This document shows positions 18,700 through 27,275 of a stretch of DNA of 64,000 nt, piece after piece. Each line of letters begins with the position of its first letter. The stretch's first letter is position 1. Source of the DNA: Sneathiella limimaris (GTDB lineage: Bacteria > Pseudomonadota > Alphaproteobacteria > Sneathiellales > Sneathiellaceae); NCBI RefSeq assembly GCF_012932565.1, contig NZ_JABBYJ010000001.1, positions 186,001-250,000 on the forward strand, given 5' to 3'. A model generated the notes under the pieces. The model was not told the origin of the DNA. It ran no database searches and was given only the letters and a program-made list of their open reading frames with translations. The translations under genes and the position numbers were made by a program.

Positions 18700-19296
18700 A
18701 TGCCCAAAGTCAAAAGTACAGAAAAGAAATCATACGATCCCAAAGCACTTGGAGCGCAGATCCGTGATCTAAGAAAGGCCAAAAGAATTACGATCAGCGA
18801 TCTAGCGGAACGCACCAATAGATCCATAGGCAATATCAGTGAGATTGAACGTGGTATATCGGCCGTCACGGTGCCGGTCCTGCAAGAAATTGCTCTGGCA
18901 CTTGATGTAGAATTGAACTGGTTTTTCGAAGGGCAGGCGAAAGCTCCTGAAAAGGAAAGCATGTGGATTGTTCGAAAAGACAATCGGCGCATCCTCCAGA
19001 TGCAAAGTGCTGGTCTGACGGAGGAGCTGCTATCACCAAATCTATCTGGTCCGCTGGAATTTCTCCTCACAACTTATATGCCTGGCGCCGAAACTGGCGA
19101 GGATGGCCGCCAACGTGTTGGGGATGAGGCAGGTCTAATCCTCTCAGGATCGTTGGAGTTGAAGATAGAAGACGAGACTTTCTTGCTTAAGGAAGGGGAC
19201 AGTTTTTCTCTTCCTCGGGGCGGGAAACACCATTGTAAGAACCCAGGAGAGACAAACACAATTGTTGCCTGGGTGATTACACCTCCCACATTCTAG
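18700..19296 (+). CDS. XRE-family regulator with C-terminal cupin domain
   Basis: 198-residue regulator of the PuuR-like type. The helix-turn-helix covers about 16-70 (ALGAQIRDLRKAKRITISDL, NRSIGNISEIERGISAVTVP). The cupin sensor covers about 120-195 (TYMPGAETGEDGRQRVGDEA, SGSLELKIEDETFLLKEGDS, GKHHCKNPG). ATG 18700 fits the domain start; the frame is open upstream but begins with a hydrophobic, non-family leader. The gene ends 10 bases before a dimethylglycine-dehydrogenase-type gene on the same strand, so the regulator probably senses an amine or methylated amino acid and controls that enzyme. Confidence 0.85.
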   Translation: MPKVKSTEKKSYDPKALGAQIRDLRKAKRITISDLAERTNRSIGNISEIERGISAVTVPVLQEIALALDVELNWFFEGQAKAPEKESMWIVRKDNRRILQMQSAGLTEELLSPNLSGPLEFLLTTYMPGAETGEDGRQRVGDEAGLILSGSLELKIEDETFLLKEGDSFSLPRGGKHHCKNPGETNTIVAWVITPPTF

Positions 19297-19306
19297 GAGA
19301 TACTGA

Positions 19307-21757
19307 GTGTCACGAAATATCCAACTACCACAAGAAACCGAAATTGTTATCATTGGCGGCGGCGTAATTGGCTGCTCAACGGCGTATCATCTTACTCAAC
19401 TTGGTTTTCGTGATGTTCATCTACTTGAACGCAGGGAGCTAACATGCGGAACAACTTGGCACGCTGCTGGATTGGTTGGACAGCTCAGAGCAACCAGCAA
19501 CATGACCAGGTTAGCCCAATACACCAGTGACCTCTATAAAGATCTAGAATCCATCAGTGGGTTTGCCACCGGGTTTCGGCAAAATGGATCAATTGGTGTC
19601 GCCACCACAGAGGCACGCTGGGAAGAAATGTTGCGAGGGGCGGACATGGCCCGCAATCTTGGCCTCGAATGCATCCGGTTTTCGCCAGAAGCTATTAAAG
19701 AGCGCTGCTCTCTTATCAACATTGATGACGTCGTGGGAGGACTATTTTTGCCCAGCGATGGACAAACCAATCCAATCGATACAACAAGAGCAATGGCGGC
19801 AGCGGCCCGCCAAAACGGCGCCAAGATCCATGAAGGCGTAACTGTCACCTCCATCCTAAAAGAAGATGGTAAGATCACAAGTGTTCAAACGGACCAAGGA
19901 TCAATTAAGGCGCGCATCGTTGTCTTAAGTGGTGGCATGTGGTCAAGAGAATTGGCCGCCTCCATTGGGGTAACCGTCCCCCTTCATGCAGCAGAGCATT
20001 TTTACGTCGTGACAGAAGCCATGGATGGCGTGGACAAGACTTTTTCAACGCTGCGCGATCCAGATCATAACATCTATATTAAAGAGGATGCAGGCAAACT
20101 GCTCATCGGATCGTTTGAGCCCGTTGCAAAACCTTGGGGACATAATGGGATTCCAGAAGATTTCAGTTTTGACGAACTCCCACCAGATCTGGATCATTTT
20201 GAACCCTTCTTACTGAACGCCATGAAACGCATACCAGCGCTTGAGGAAACAGGTATCCACACCTGGTTTAATGGGCCAGAGAGCTTTACGCCGGACGACC
20301 GCTATATGCTTGGTCAGAGCCCAGAAATCGAAAACCTCTTTATCGCCAGTGGATTTAACTCTATCGGCATTCAGTCTGCTGGCGGTGCTGGCAAAGTCCT
20401 CGCTGACTGGATCAAGAATGGTGAACCGCCAATGGATCTTTGGGATGTAGATGTACGCCGGATGATGCCATTCCAAAAAAACAGAGCCTATTTATATGAC
20501 CGGACTGTCGAAACCTTGGGACTGCTGTATGAAATGCATTGGCCCTATCGCCAACCAGCAACCTCCAGAAACGTTAGAAAATCCCCACTACATGACCGGT
20601 TGGAAAAAGCAGGCGCCTGTTTTGGGGTCAATGCAGGCTGGGAGCGACCTAACTGGTATACGAATGAAGGTCAATCAGCAAGCTACGAATATAGTTATGG
20701 AAAGCAAAACTGGTTCGAGAACTCTAAAGCAGAGCATTTGGCTGTCCGCGAAACCGTTGGGCTTTTTGACCAGTCCTCCTTTGCCAAATACAGAGTAGAA
20801 GGCCGGGATGCAGAAAAACTGCTCAATCGTCTTTCGACCAATGATGTGTCAGTTGAGCCAGGCAAGCTGGTCTATACACAATGGCTCAACGATCGAGGTG
20901 GGATTGAGGCAGACCTGACCGTAACACGGCTAAGCAAAACAGAATTTATGGTTTTCACCAGTTGTGGCACCCAAGTCAGAGATCTCGACTGGCTCAAACG
21001 TCATATTCAGGAGGATGAGCATGTTGTCGCAACAGACGTTACCTCAGCCTACTCTGTTTTGGGACTAATGGGCCCCAATTCACGGGCACTGCTGAGTAAA
21101 TTATCACCAGACAACTTTTCCAATGAAGCGTTCCCCTTTGCAACAATGCAGGAAATCGATCTTGGTTATGCACGGGTTATGGCAAGCCGGATTACGTATG
21201 TTGGAGAACTTGGCTGGGAACTTTATATCCCGTCTGAATTCACTCAAAACGTTTATGATTGCATTGTCGAGGCCGGGCCGGAGTTTGGGCTGGTCCACGC
21301 AGGCTACCACGCCATGGACTCTCTACGACTTGAAAAAGCCTATCGACATTGGGGACATGATATCACTGATGAAGACACGCCTTTGGAGGCTGGGCTTGGA
21401 TTTACAGTCAAATGGGACAAGCCCGGCGGCTTTATCGGTCGCAAAGCATTGCTTCGGCAAAAGAAAACCGGCATTTCCAAAAAACTGGTGCAGTTCAAAC
21501 TGAAAGACCCAGATGCCATGCTTTATCATAACGAACCCATCGTTCGCGATGGTGAATATGTCGGCTACATATCGTCTGGTGCCTATTCCCATGTTTATGG
21601 CGCTTCTATCGGAATGGGTTACGTTCGCGGTGACAATCTAGATAGAGAAAAAATACTTTCCAGCACATTTGAATTGGAAATTGCAGGGAAAAGGTATCCG
21701 GTGGAAGCCTCCCTGGCGCCTTTCTATGACCCAAAAAGCGAAAAGGTCAAAGCCTAG
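19307..21757 (+). CDS. FAD-dependent dimethylglycine/sarcosine dehydrogenase-type oxidoreductase
   Basis: 816-residue two-part enzyme. The N-terminal DAO domain binds FAD (IIGGGVIGCSTAYHL, about 12-26) and has GTTWHAAGLVGQLR, where the histidine is the covalent flavin-link position in dimethylglycine and sarcosine dehydrogenases. An FAO_M linker follows at about 375-430, then GCV_T and GCV_T_C folate-binding domains (about 435-805; GGIEADLTVTRL, GELGWELYIP, HAMDSLRLEKAYRHWG). It would oxidatively demethylate an N-methyl glycine and pass the C1 unit to tetrahydrofolate. The GTG start has AGGAGA 6 bases upstream. Dimethylglycine versus sarcosine cannot be decided. Confidence 0.87.
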   Translation: MSRNIQLPQETEIVIIGGGVIGCSTAYHLTQLGFRDVHLLERRELTCGTTWHAAGLVGQLRATSNMTRLAQYTSDLYKDLESISGFATGFRQNGSIGVATTEARWEEMLRGADMARNLGLECIRFSPEAIKERCSLINIDDVVGGLFLPSDGQTNPIDTTRAMAAAARQNGAKIHEGVTVTSILKEDGKITSVQTDQGSIKARIVVLSGGMWSRELAASIGVTVPLHAAEHFYVVTEAMDGVDKTFSTLRDPDHNIYIKEDAGKLLIGSFEPVAKPWGHNGIPEDFSFDELPPDLDHFEPFLLNAMKRIPALEETGIHTWFNGPESFTPDDRYMLGQSPEIENLFIASGFNSIGIQSAGGAGKVLADWIKNGEPPMDLWDVDVRRMMPFQKNRAYLYDRTVETLGLLYEMHWPYRQPATSRNVRKSPLHDRLEKAGACFGVNAGWERPNWYTNEGQSASYEYSYGKQNWFENSKAEHLAVRETVGLFDQSSFAKYRVEGRDAEKLLNRLSTNDVSVEPGKLVYTQWLNDRGGIEADLTVTRLSKTEFMVFTSCGTQVRDLDWLKRHIQEDEHVVATDVTSAYSVLGLMGPNSRALLSKLSPDNFSNEAFPFATMQEIDLGYARVMASRITYVGELGWELYIPSEFTQNVYDCIVEAGPEFGLVHAGYHAMDSLRLEKAYRHWGHDITDEDTPLEAGLGFTVKWDKPGGFIGRKALLRQKKTGISKKLVQFKLKDPDAMLYHNEPIVRDGEYVGYISSGAYSHVYGASIGMGYVRGDNLDREKILSSTFELEIAGKRYPVEASLAPFYDPKSEKVKA

Positions 21758-21793
21758 ATCTACATGAGGTAAATTTCACTCGCATTCCCAATC

Positions 21794-21842
21794 ATCCTCC
21801 CCTACTCTTTTCATTAAACAAAAATAATAAAAAGGGGAGGAT
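21794..21842 (+). promoter_or_regulatory. Hairpin burying the ribosome-binding site of the carboxyltransferase gene
   Basis: ATCCTCCCCT (21794-21803) is the exact reverse complement of AGGGGAGGAT (21833-21842), which contains the strong Shine-Dalgarno of the gene starting at 21847. In RNA this is a perfect 10-bp stem with five to six G:C pairs and an AU-rich 29-base loop. It would hide the ribosome-binding site unless opened by a protein, RNA or coupled translation. Confidence 0.55.
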
Positions 21843-21846
21843 CATC

Positions 21847-23394
21847 ATGTCCTGGGAAAAAGAAATAGAAGAACTACGCCGTCGCCAGGCTTACGCAAAG
21901 GAAATGGGCGGACCTGAAAAAGTCGCCCGCCACATTAACAACGGTAAACTTACAGTTCGGGATCGGATCAGCAAGTTTCTTGATGAAGACAGCTTCACTG
22001 AGATTGGCTCTGTCACAGGAAAAGTCGAATATGACGAAAATGGTGAAATAGAATCCATGATGGCCGCCAACCTGATTACGGGGCGCGGCAAGGTCAATGG
22101 CCGAAAAGTGGTCGTTGCTGGAGATGATTTCACGGTGAGGGGCGGTGCCAATGACGCCGGGATCCGGGAAAAGCTCATTCATGTGGAAATGATGGCCAAC
22201 CAGTTACAACTGCCCTTGGTTCGTCTCGTTGATGGAACCGGCGGTGGCGGATCCGTAAAAAATATTGAAACAGATGGACGCACCTACATACCCGCAGTCC
22301 GTGGCTGGGAACATGTAGTGGATAATCTCTCAACAGTTCCGGTCGTTGGCCTCGCCCTTGGATCAACTGCAGGCCTTGGGGCCGCACGGGTCGCTGCCAG
22401 TCATTATTCGGTAATGGTCAAAGAAACCTCTCAGATGTTTGTAGCTGGCCCGCCAGTTGTTGCCCGCGTTGGCGAGAAACTGGATAAGAATGAACTGGGC
22501 GGGTCGAACATCCATACCCGAAACGGGGCTGTCGACGACGAAGCAAAGTCTGAACAGGAAGCGTTCGATATGGCAGCTCGCTTTTTGTCTTACCTTCCGC
22601 AATCCGTTTACGAACTGCCAGAGAGAACAGACCCGATTGATGATCCAGAGCGACGTGATGATTGGCTGATCGAAGCTATTCCACGTAATCCCCGCCAAGT
22701 CTATAAGATGCGGAAAATCATCAAAAGCCTTGTCGACAAAGATAGCTTTTTTGAGATGGGGGCCAAATGGGGTCGATCTGTAATCACTGGATTTGCCAGA
22801 CTTGACGGTTGGCCAGTCGCCTTAATGGCAAGCGATCCATATCATTATGCAGGCGCTTGGACATCTGATGCCGCCGACAAAGTGCTTCGCTTCGTCGATT
22901 TGGCAGAGACCTTTCATCTTCCTGTTGTTCATCTCGTCGATATCCCGGGATTCTTAGTAGGAAGAGAAGCTGAAGAGCAAGCTACAATTCGTCATGGGGT
23001 CAGGGCTATGACGGCCGTCTTTCAGGCGACTGTCCCCTGGTGCACAATTATTATTCGAAAAACCTATGGAGTTGCGGGCGCTGCTCACATGAATTCATCC
23101 CGGTTTAATCTTCGATATGCATGGCCCTCAGGAGACTGGGGTTCGCTTCCAATCGCTGGTGGGCTGGAGGCCGCCTACAAGTCCGAGATAGAAGCCGCAG
23201 ATGACCCAGAGGCAAAACTTCAGGAAATAGAAGATCGCCTGAATAAATTGAAATCTCCCTTTCGCACTGCTGAAAGATTCATGGTCGAAGAGATCATCGA
23301 TCCAAGAGATACGAGGAAACTTCTATGTGAATTTGTGGATCTGGCGGCCCCCCTTCGTAAGACGGGGCGACCCAGCTTTGGTGTGAGGCCGTAA
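21847..23394 (+). CDS. Acyl-CoA carboxylase carboxyltransferase subunit
   Basis: 515-residue biotin-dependent carboxyltransferase with two crotonase-like halves. Landmarks are ARHINNGKLTVRDRISKFLD (about 26-45), GGGGSVKNIE, GGSNIHTRNGAVDDEAKSEQ (about 216-235), LVDIPGFLVGREAEEQATIR and YGVAGAAHMN. These are typical of the propionyl-/methylcrotonyl-/geranyl-CoA carboxylase beta family. It would transfer carboxyl from biotin to an acyl-CoA. No biotin carboxylase or biotin carrier gene is adjacent, so the alpha partner is encoded elsewhere and the substrate is open. The Shine-Dalgarno AGGGGAGG is strong but lies in a perfect inverted repeat. Confidence 0.9.
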   Translation: MSWEKEIEELRRRQAYAKEMGGPEKVARHINNGKLTVRDRISKFLDEDSFTEIGSVTGKVEYDENGEIESMMAANLITGRGKVNGRKVVVAGDDFTVRGGANDAGIREKLIHVEMMANQLQLPLVRLVDGTGGGGSVKNIETDGRTYIPAVRGWEHVVDNLSTVPVVGLALGSTAGLGAARVAASHYSVMVKETSQMFVAGPPVVARVGEKLDKNELGGSNIHTRNGAVDDEAKSEQEAFDMAARFLSYLPQSVYELPERTDPIDDPERRDDWLIEAIPRNPRQVYKMRKIIKSLVDKDSFFEMGAKWGRSVITGFARLDGWPVALMASDPYHYAGAWTSDAADKVLRFVDLAETFHLPVVHLVDIPGFLVGREAEEQATIRHGVRAMTAVFQATVPWCTIIIRKTYGVAGAAHMNSSRFNLRYAWPSGDWGSLPIAGGLEAAYKSEIEAADDPEAKLQEIEDRLNKLKSPFRTAERFMVEEIIDPRDTRKLLCEFVDLAAPLRKTGRPSFGVRP

Positions 23395-23406
23395 GGGTAA
23401 TTAGCA

Positions 23407-23430
23407 GGAAGCCGGCTCCTGCCGGCTTCC
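23407..23430. terminator. Hairpin between convergent carboxyltransferase and MaoC genes
   Basis: GGAAGCCGG and CCGGCTTCC form a perfect 9-bp G+C-rich stem with a 6-base loop in the 50-bp gap between convergent genes. No run of T follows on either strand, so it may be an RNA-stabilising or bidirectional termination structure rather than a classic intrinsic terminator. Confidence 0.6.
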
Positions 23431-23444
23431 CATATCCACAGAGA

Positions 23445-23993
23445 TTACTTCTTCAGTTTTACAAGGAACTTCTGCTCCCCTTCCATGAGAAGTTCGTTCC
23501 GTTGATTATGAACAGTTGCCTTCAGGGTAATCACACCTGTTTTAGATTGTTTCTTCAAATCCACCACTTCCAGCATGGGATAAACCGTATCCCCACTAAT
23601 CAGAGGTTTTAGAAACTTGCTGGATTGCTCGATAAAACCGATCATGCAATCACCCATCACATGTGGAAACAAACCTGCACCAGGGGTTGCCTGAATCAGC
23701 ACCTGGAAGCCATGGGCAAGCATTCCTGAATACCCAAGTGCCTTGCAGTACTCTTCGTCGTAGTGAATGGGGTGATTATCTCCTGAAGCCAGCTGAAAGG
23801 CTGCAAAATTTGCATCTCCGATGGTTCTGGAGGGGATGGGGAACTTGTCACCGATCTTTAAATCCTCAAACCCTTTTGTTTCCACGAGCGGGTTCGAAAA
23901 GGGATCATATCGATCCTCTGTTGGTGTTTTCGAGCTCAATTTCGGCTCCTCTTCGTTGTTATTCTTCTTTTCCAGGAGATTTTCCTCACTCAA
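23445..23993 (-). CDS. MaoC-like (R)-enoyl-CoA hydratase family protein
   Basis: 182-residue hot-dog fold protein. The MaoC hydratase signature is present: FAAFQLASGDNHPIHYDEEY (about 72-91, with the catalytic D and H in SGDNHPIH) and YSGMLAHGFQVL. The first 35 residues are a charged, low-complexity extension (runs of N, E, K and S) not part of the fold. It hydrates enoyl-CoA thioesters or acts in a related acyl-CoA pathway. It is convergent with the carboxyltransferase gene, which may belong to the same acyl-CoA metabolism. Its exact substrate is unknown. Confidence 0.85.
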   Translation of the reverse strand: MSEENLLEKKNNNEEEPKLSSKTPTEDRYDPFSNPLVETKGFEDLKIGDKFPIPSRTIGDANFAAFQLASGDNHPIHYDEEYCKALGYSGMLAHGFQVLIQATPGAGLFPHVMGDCMIGFIEQSSKFLKPLISGDTVYPMLEVVDLKKQSKTGVITLKATVHNQRNELLMEGEQKFLVKLKK

Positions 23994-24293
23994 GATTTAG
24001 CAGGGAACTCGATTCTGTTCAATTCGGAGAAAAATCACCTTCCAAGCCATCACCAAACCAAATTAAACATGATCTTCAGCCCTTTTCCGCCATTTCTGCG
24101 ATATGTGCAGACAGTGTTTTTCTGCTCAAAGGTGATGTTCTCAGGCAATTATTCATAAAAATGCAAAAATCTTCATCACCCGCATTGAATCCTGTTGACT
24201 TGAGTCAGTCGATAGATATATTGCGGCCTTCAATTGCGGTGCGCAGAGTAATGAGTCTTTGCGCCCTTTCATTATGTTCGAAACGGATCAGCC
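23994..24293. other. Intergenic region between MaoC gene and rplU
   Basis: This 300-bp gap holds the promoters of two divergent genes. On the plus strand a good sigma70-like promoter for rplU is seen near 24195-24222. I see no convincing small gene; an open frame crossing the gap on the plus strand is read through from the antisense of MaoC and has no family resemblance. Confidence 0.6.
24195..24222 (+). promoter_or_regulatory. Probable sigma70-type promoter of rplU-rpmA
   Basis: TTGACT (24195-24200) and TATATT (24217-24222) are separated by 16 bases, about 70 bases upstream of the rplU start codon. This is the best promoter match in the gap and fits a strongly expressed ribosomal protein operon. 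Confidence 0.6.
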
Positions 24294-24695
24294 ATGTTTG
24301 CAGTGATCAAAACCGGCGGCAAACAGTACAAAGTCGCCAAAGACGATGTTATTAAGGTAGAGCGCCTGGCAGGAGAAGCCGGCGACACCGTAACTCTTGA
24401 CCAGGTTCTGGCAGTTGCCGGAGACGACGGTGCCCTGACAGTAGGTGCGCCTGTTGTTGAAGGTGCAACTGTTTCTGCAACTTTGCTGGAACAGAGCCGC
24501 GCAGACAAAATCGTTGTCTTCAAGAAAAAACGTCGCCAGAATTACCGTCGTAAAGCTGGCCACAAACAGGACCAGACAGTTCTGAGAATTACAGAAATCT
24601 CTGCTAAGGGCGGTGCCAAAAAGGCAGCTCCTAAGGAAGCAGCAGCTAAGAAAGCAGCTCCTAAAAAGGAAGCTGCTGACAAAAGCGAGGAGTAG
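24294..24695 (+). CDS. rplU: 50S ribosomal protein L21
   Basis: 133-residue L21, starting with [20 protein letters not shown] and containing the C-terminal RNA-binding block [20 protein letters not shown] (about 78-97). The usual protein is about 103 residues; here about 30 extra residues form an Ala/Lys/Pro/Glu-rich tail (repeats of KKAAPKE) that is likely disordered and exposed. It binds 23S rRNA with L20. It is followed 5 bases later by rpmA, the standard order. Confidence 0.97.
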   Translation: MFAVIKTGGKQYKVAKDDVIKVERLAGEAGDTVTLDQVLAVAGDDGALTVGAPVVEGATVSATLLEQSRADKIVVFKKKRRQNYRRKAGHKQDQTVLRITEISAKGGAKKAAPKEAAAKKAAPKKEAADKSEE

Positions 24696-24700
24696 ACTAG

Positions 24701-24958
24701 ATGGCACATAAGAAAGCTGGCGGTTCATCCCGTAACGGTCGCGACTCAGCGGGTCGTCGTCTCGGCATTAAAAAATTCGGTGGTGAAGCCGTAATCCCGG
24801 GCAACATCATTCTTCGCCAACGGGGCACCAAATGGCACCCGGGTGAGAACGTTGGCATGGGCAAGGATCACACCATCTTCGCCGTTACTGACGGTAAAGT
24901 GAAATTTACCAAGAAAAGTGGCGGTAAGATCTATGTATCCGTAGACGGTCAGGCTTAA
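24701..24958 (+). CDS. rpmA: 50S ribosomal protein L27
   Basis: 85-residue L27 starting [20 protein letters not shown], the conserved N-terminus that reaches toward the peptidyl transferase centre. [20 protein letters not shown] follows as in all family members. There is no N-terminal cleavable extension of the Firmicutes type. It is immediately downstream of rplU and followed by a strong intrinsic terminator. Confidence 0.98.
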   Translation: MAHKKAGGSSRNGRDSAGRRLGIKKFGGEAVIPGNIILRQRGTKWHPGENVGMGKDHTIFAVTDGKVKFTKKSGGKIYVSVDGQA

Positions 24959-24988
24959 GTCTCCCAATACGATACAAACGAGATTTAG

Positions 24989-25020
24989 AAGGGGAATGGT
25001 CCAACCATTCCCCTTTTTCT
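24989..25020 (+). terminator. Intrinsic terminator after rpmA
   Basis: GGGGAATGGT (24991-25000), loop CCA and ACCATTCCCC (25004-25013) form a perfect 10-bp stem, extended by AA/TT pairs and followed by TTTTTCTTTT. It should end most rplU-rpmA transcripts before obgE. Confidence 0.9.
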
Positions 25021-25068
25021 TTTGGAAAAAACAAGCAAACTTCCGCTTATTCGACCGGTGGCAAAGTC

Positions 25069-26133
25069 ATGAAATTTCTGGATCAGGCAAAAATCTATTT
25101 AAAGTCAGGGAACGGTGGGCCAGGCTCACTGAGTTTCCGGCGTGAAAAATACATTGAATTTGGTGGTCCCGATGGTGGCAACGGCGGCCGAGGTGGCTCT
25201 GTCATTGTTGAATGCGTGGATGGCTTAAACACTCTGATTGACTATCGCTATCAGCAACATTTTAAGGCTAAGAATGGCGGTCATGGGATGGGCCGAGACA
25301 GAACAGGTGCGGCTGCGCCAGATGTGATCCTCAAAGTCCCCGTTGGAACCCAAGTTCTAGAAGAAGATAACGAGACCCTGATTTGTGACATGACCGAAGT
25401 CGGGCAATCCCGTGTTCTATGCACTGGGGGTGATGGCGGCCGAGGCAATGCGGCCTTTAAGACTTCAACAAACAGGGCGCCTCGCAAATTCGAACCCGGT
25501 TGGCCTGGGGAAGAACGCTGGATCTGGTTGCGCCTGAAATTGATTGCAGATGTTGGTCTGGTAGGACTTCCTAACGCTGGAAAATCGACTTTCCTAAGCG
25601 TAACTAGTCGCGCTAAACCCAAAATTGCGGATTATCCTTTTACAACGCTGGTTCCTCAACTGGGTGTTGTTGGTGCTGGCGGCAAAGAATTCGTTCTTGC
25701 CGATATCCCTGGCCTCATTGAGGGAGCCTCTGAAGGTGTAGGTCTTGGGCATCGATTTTTGGGTCATGTTGAACGTTGCCGTGTTCTCCTTCATCTGATT
25801 GATGGAACCGCGGAAGATGTGATCGAACCATATAAAACCATCCGGAATGAATTGGCAGCTTATGATGATAATCTCGCCAAAAAGGATGAAATCATTGTCC
25901 TAAATAAAATCGACGCCCTCCTCGATGAAGAAATTGAGGAGAAAGTCGCTGCACTTGAAAAAGTGTCTGGAAAAAAAGTGCTGACGATTTCAGCTGCAAC
26001 GGGTGATAATGTAGAAAGCCTCCTTTTTGAGCTCTTGGATATTGTTCAAAAATCCAAAGCGGAAGAAAAGGCTGAACTCGTTCAGCAGGAGCGGCAGGAC
26101 GCCGGAGAAGAAGAAGAAAAATGGCAGCCTTAA
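25069..26133 (+). CDS. obgE: GTPase Obg
   Basis: 354-residue Obg GTPase involved in 50S assembly and growth/stress control. The N-terminal glycine-rich Obg fold spans residues 1-158 ([35 protein letters not shown]). The G domain shows G1 GLPNAGKST (about 166-174), G3 DIPGLIEG and G4 NKID. The C-terminus is short and acidic ([10 protein letters not shown]). It follows the rpmA terminator by about 50 bases, so it probably has its own promoter or depends on read-through. The end overlaps proB by 13 bases. Confidence 0.96.
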   Translation: MKFLDQAKIYLKSGNGGPGSLSFRREKYIEFGGPDGGNGGRGGSVIVECVDGLNTLIDYRYQQHFKAKNGGHGMGRDRTGAAAPDVILKVPVGTQVLEEDNETLICDMTEVGQSRVLCTGGDGGRGNAAFKTSTNRAPRKFEPGWPGEERWIWLRLKLIADVGLVGLPNAGKSTFLSVTSRAKPKIADYPFTTLVPQLGVVGAGGKEFVLADIPGLIEGASEGVGLGHRFLGHVERCRVLLHLIDGTAEDVIEPYKTIRNELAAYDDNLAKKDEIIVLNKIDALLDEEIEEKVAALEKVSGKKVLTISAATGDNVESLLFELLDIVQKSKAEEKAELVQQERQDAGEEEEKWQP

Positions 26134-27248
26134 TTGACAGGTTTACCAAGGCAAAACGTATTGTTATCAAAATCGGCTCAGCTCTTTTAGTCAATGAAAA
26201 GACGGGGATGCTTCGCCGCGATTGGCTAACAGCCCTTGCTGAGGACATCCAAGAACTTCGTTCCAATGGTCAAGAAGTCCTGATCGTCTCCTCGGGTTCT
26301 ATTGCCATTGGCCGCAGAATTCTTGGCTTAAAAAAAGGCAGGCTAAAACTCGAAGAAAGTCAGGCAGCAGCAGCCACGGGCCAAATCCATCTTGCCCATG
26401 CCTATCAAGAGATCCTAGGTGACCACGATCTTAAAATTGCGCAAATCCTCCTGACCCTTGGAGACACAGAAGAGCGCCGCAAATACCTGAACGCACGAAG
26501 CACATTATCGACACTTCTCAATTTAGGGGTTATCCCCGTCATCAATGAAAACGACACTGTCGCGACCAGCGAAATTCGTTATGGTGATAACGATCGCCTG
26601 GGCGCCCGTGTTGCCCAAATGATGGGCGCCGATTGTCTGATCCTCTTAAGTGATATTGATGGGCTGTATACGGCCGACCCCTCTAAAGATCCCAATGCGG
26701 AATTCATCGCAAAAATCCCTGAACTGACTGAAAAAATTATGGCCATGGGTGGTGGCGTCCAAACGGCTTTTGGCAGCGGCGGTATGATCACAAAACTTCA
26801 AGCCGCTGAAATTGCAGTCTCTGCCGGGTGTAATATGCTCATCACAAGTGGCAAGGTGAACAATCCTCTCAGTAAGATAAAAACAGGAGAATCCCGTTTT
26901 TCCTGTTTTCTTGCAAAGGACACTCCCAGAAATGCTCGCAAAAAGTGGATTGCAGGCAGTTTAGGAAGCCAAGGAGCATTAATTATCGATAGCGGCGCAG
27001 AAAAGGCGCTGCAAAAAGGAAAAAGTTTACTACCTGCTGGTGTGTCGGCAATTCAAGGAGAGTTTGAACGGGGCGACCTTGTCACCCTCATCAATAGCCA
27101 GGGTAAGGAGCTAGGCCATGGCCTGACTGCTTACTCATCCAAGGATGCTGAGCTCATCATCGGCCAGAAAAGTAGCGAAATTGTCAGCATACTGGGTTAC
27201 GCGGGTCGGGATGAGATGATTCATCGCGACGAACTCGCATTAAAGTAA
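26121..27248 (+). CDS. proB: Glutamate 5-kinase
   Basis: 375-residue glutamate 5-kinase, first step of proline synthesis from glutamate. The amino-acid kinase domain (about 1-260) contains [46 protein letters not shown] and [20 protein letters not shown]; a C-terminal PUA domain follows (about 285-365). It starts 13 bases inside obgE in another frame, suggesting coupled translation, and proA follows 27 bases later. A proline biosynthesis pair in the same window as putA (degradation) is a coincidence of neighbourhood, not an operon. Confidence 0.96.
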   Translation: MAALIDRFTKAKRIVIKIGSALLVNEKTGMLRRDWLTALAEDIQELRSNGQEVLIVSSGSIAIGRRILGLKKGRLKLEESQAAAATGQIHLAHAYQEILGDHDLKIAQILLTLGDTEERRKYLNARSTLSTLLNLGVIPVINENDTVATSEIRYGDNDRLGARVAQMMGADCLILLSDIDGLYTADPSKDPNAEFIAKIPELTEKIMAMGGGVQTAFGSGGMITKLQAAEIAVSAGCNMLITSGKVNNPLSKIKTGESRFSCFLAKDTPRNARKKWIAGSLGSQGALIIDSGAEKALQKGKSLLPAGVSAIQGEFERGDLVTLINSQGKELGHGLTAYSSKDAELIIGQKSSEIVSILGYAGRDEMIHRDELALK

Positions 27249-27275
27249 CTAGTATGAAGTATAGGGATTAAAAAG

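Noticed and set aside
23663-24355. 230-codon plus-strand open frame across the MaoC gene, the gap and the rplU start
   Set aside because: Overlaps two well-supported genes in wrong frames and shows no recognisable domain or start signal.
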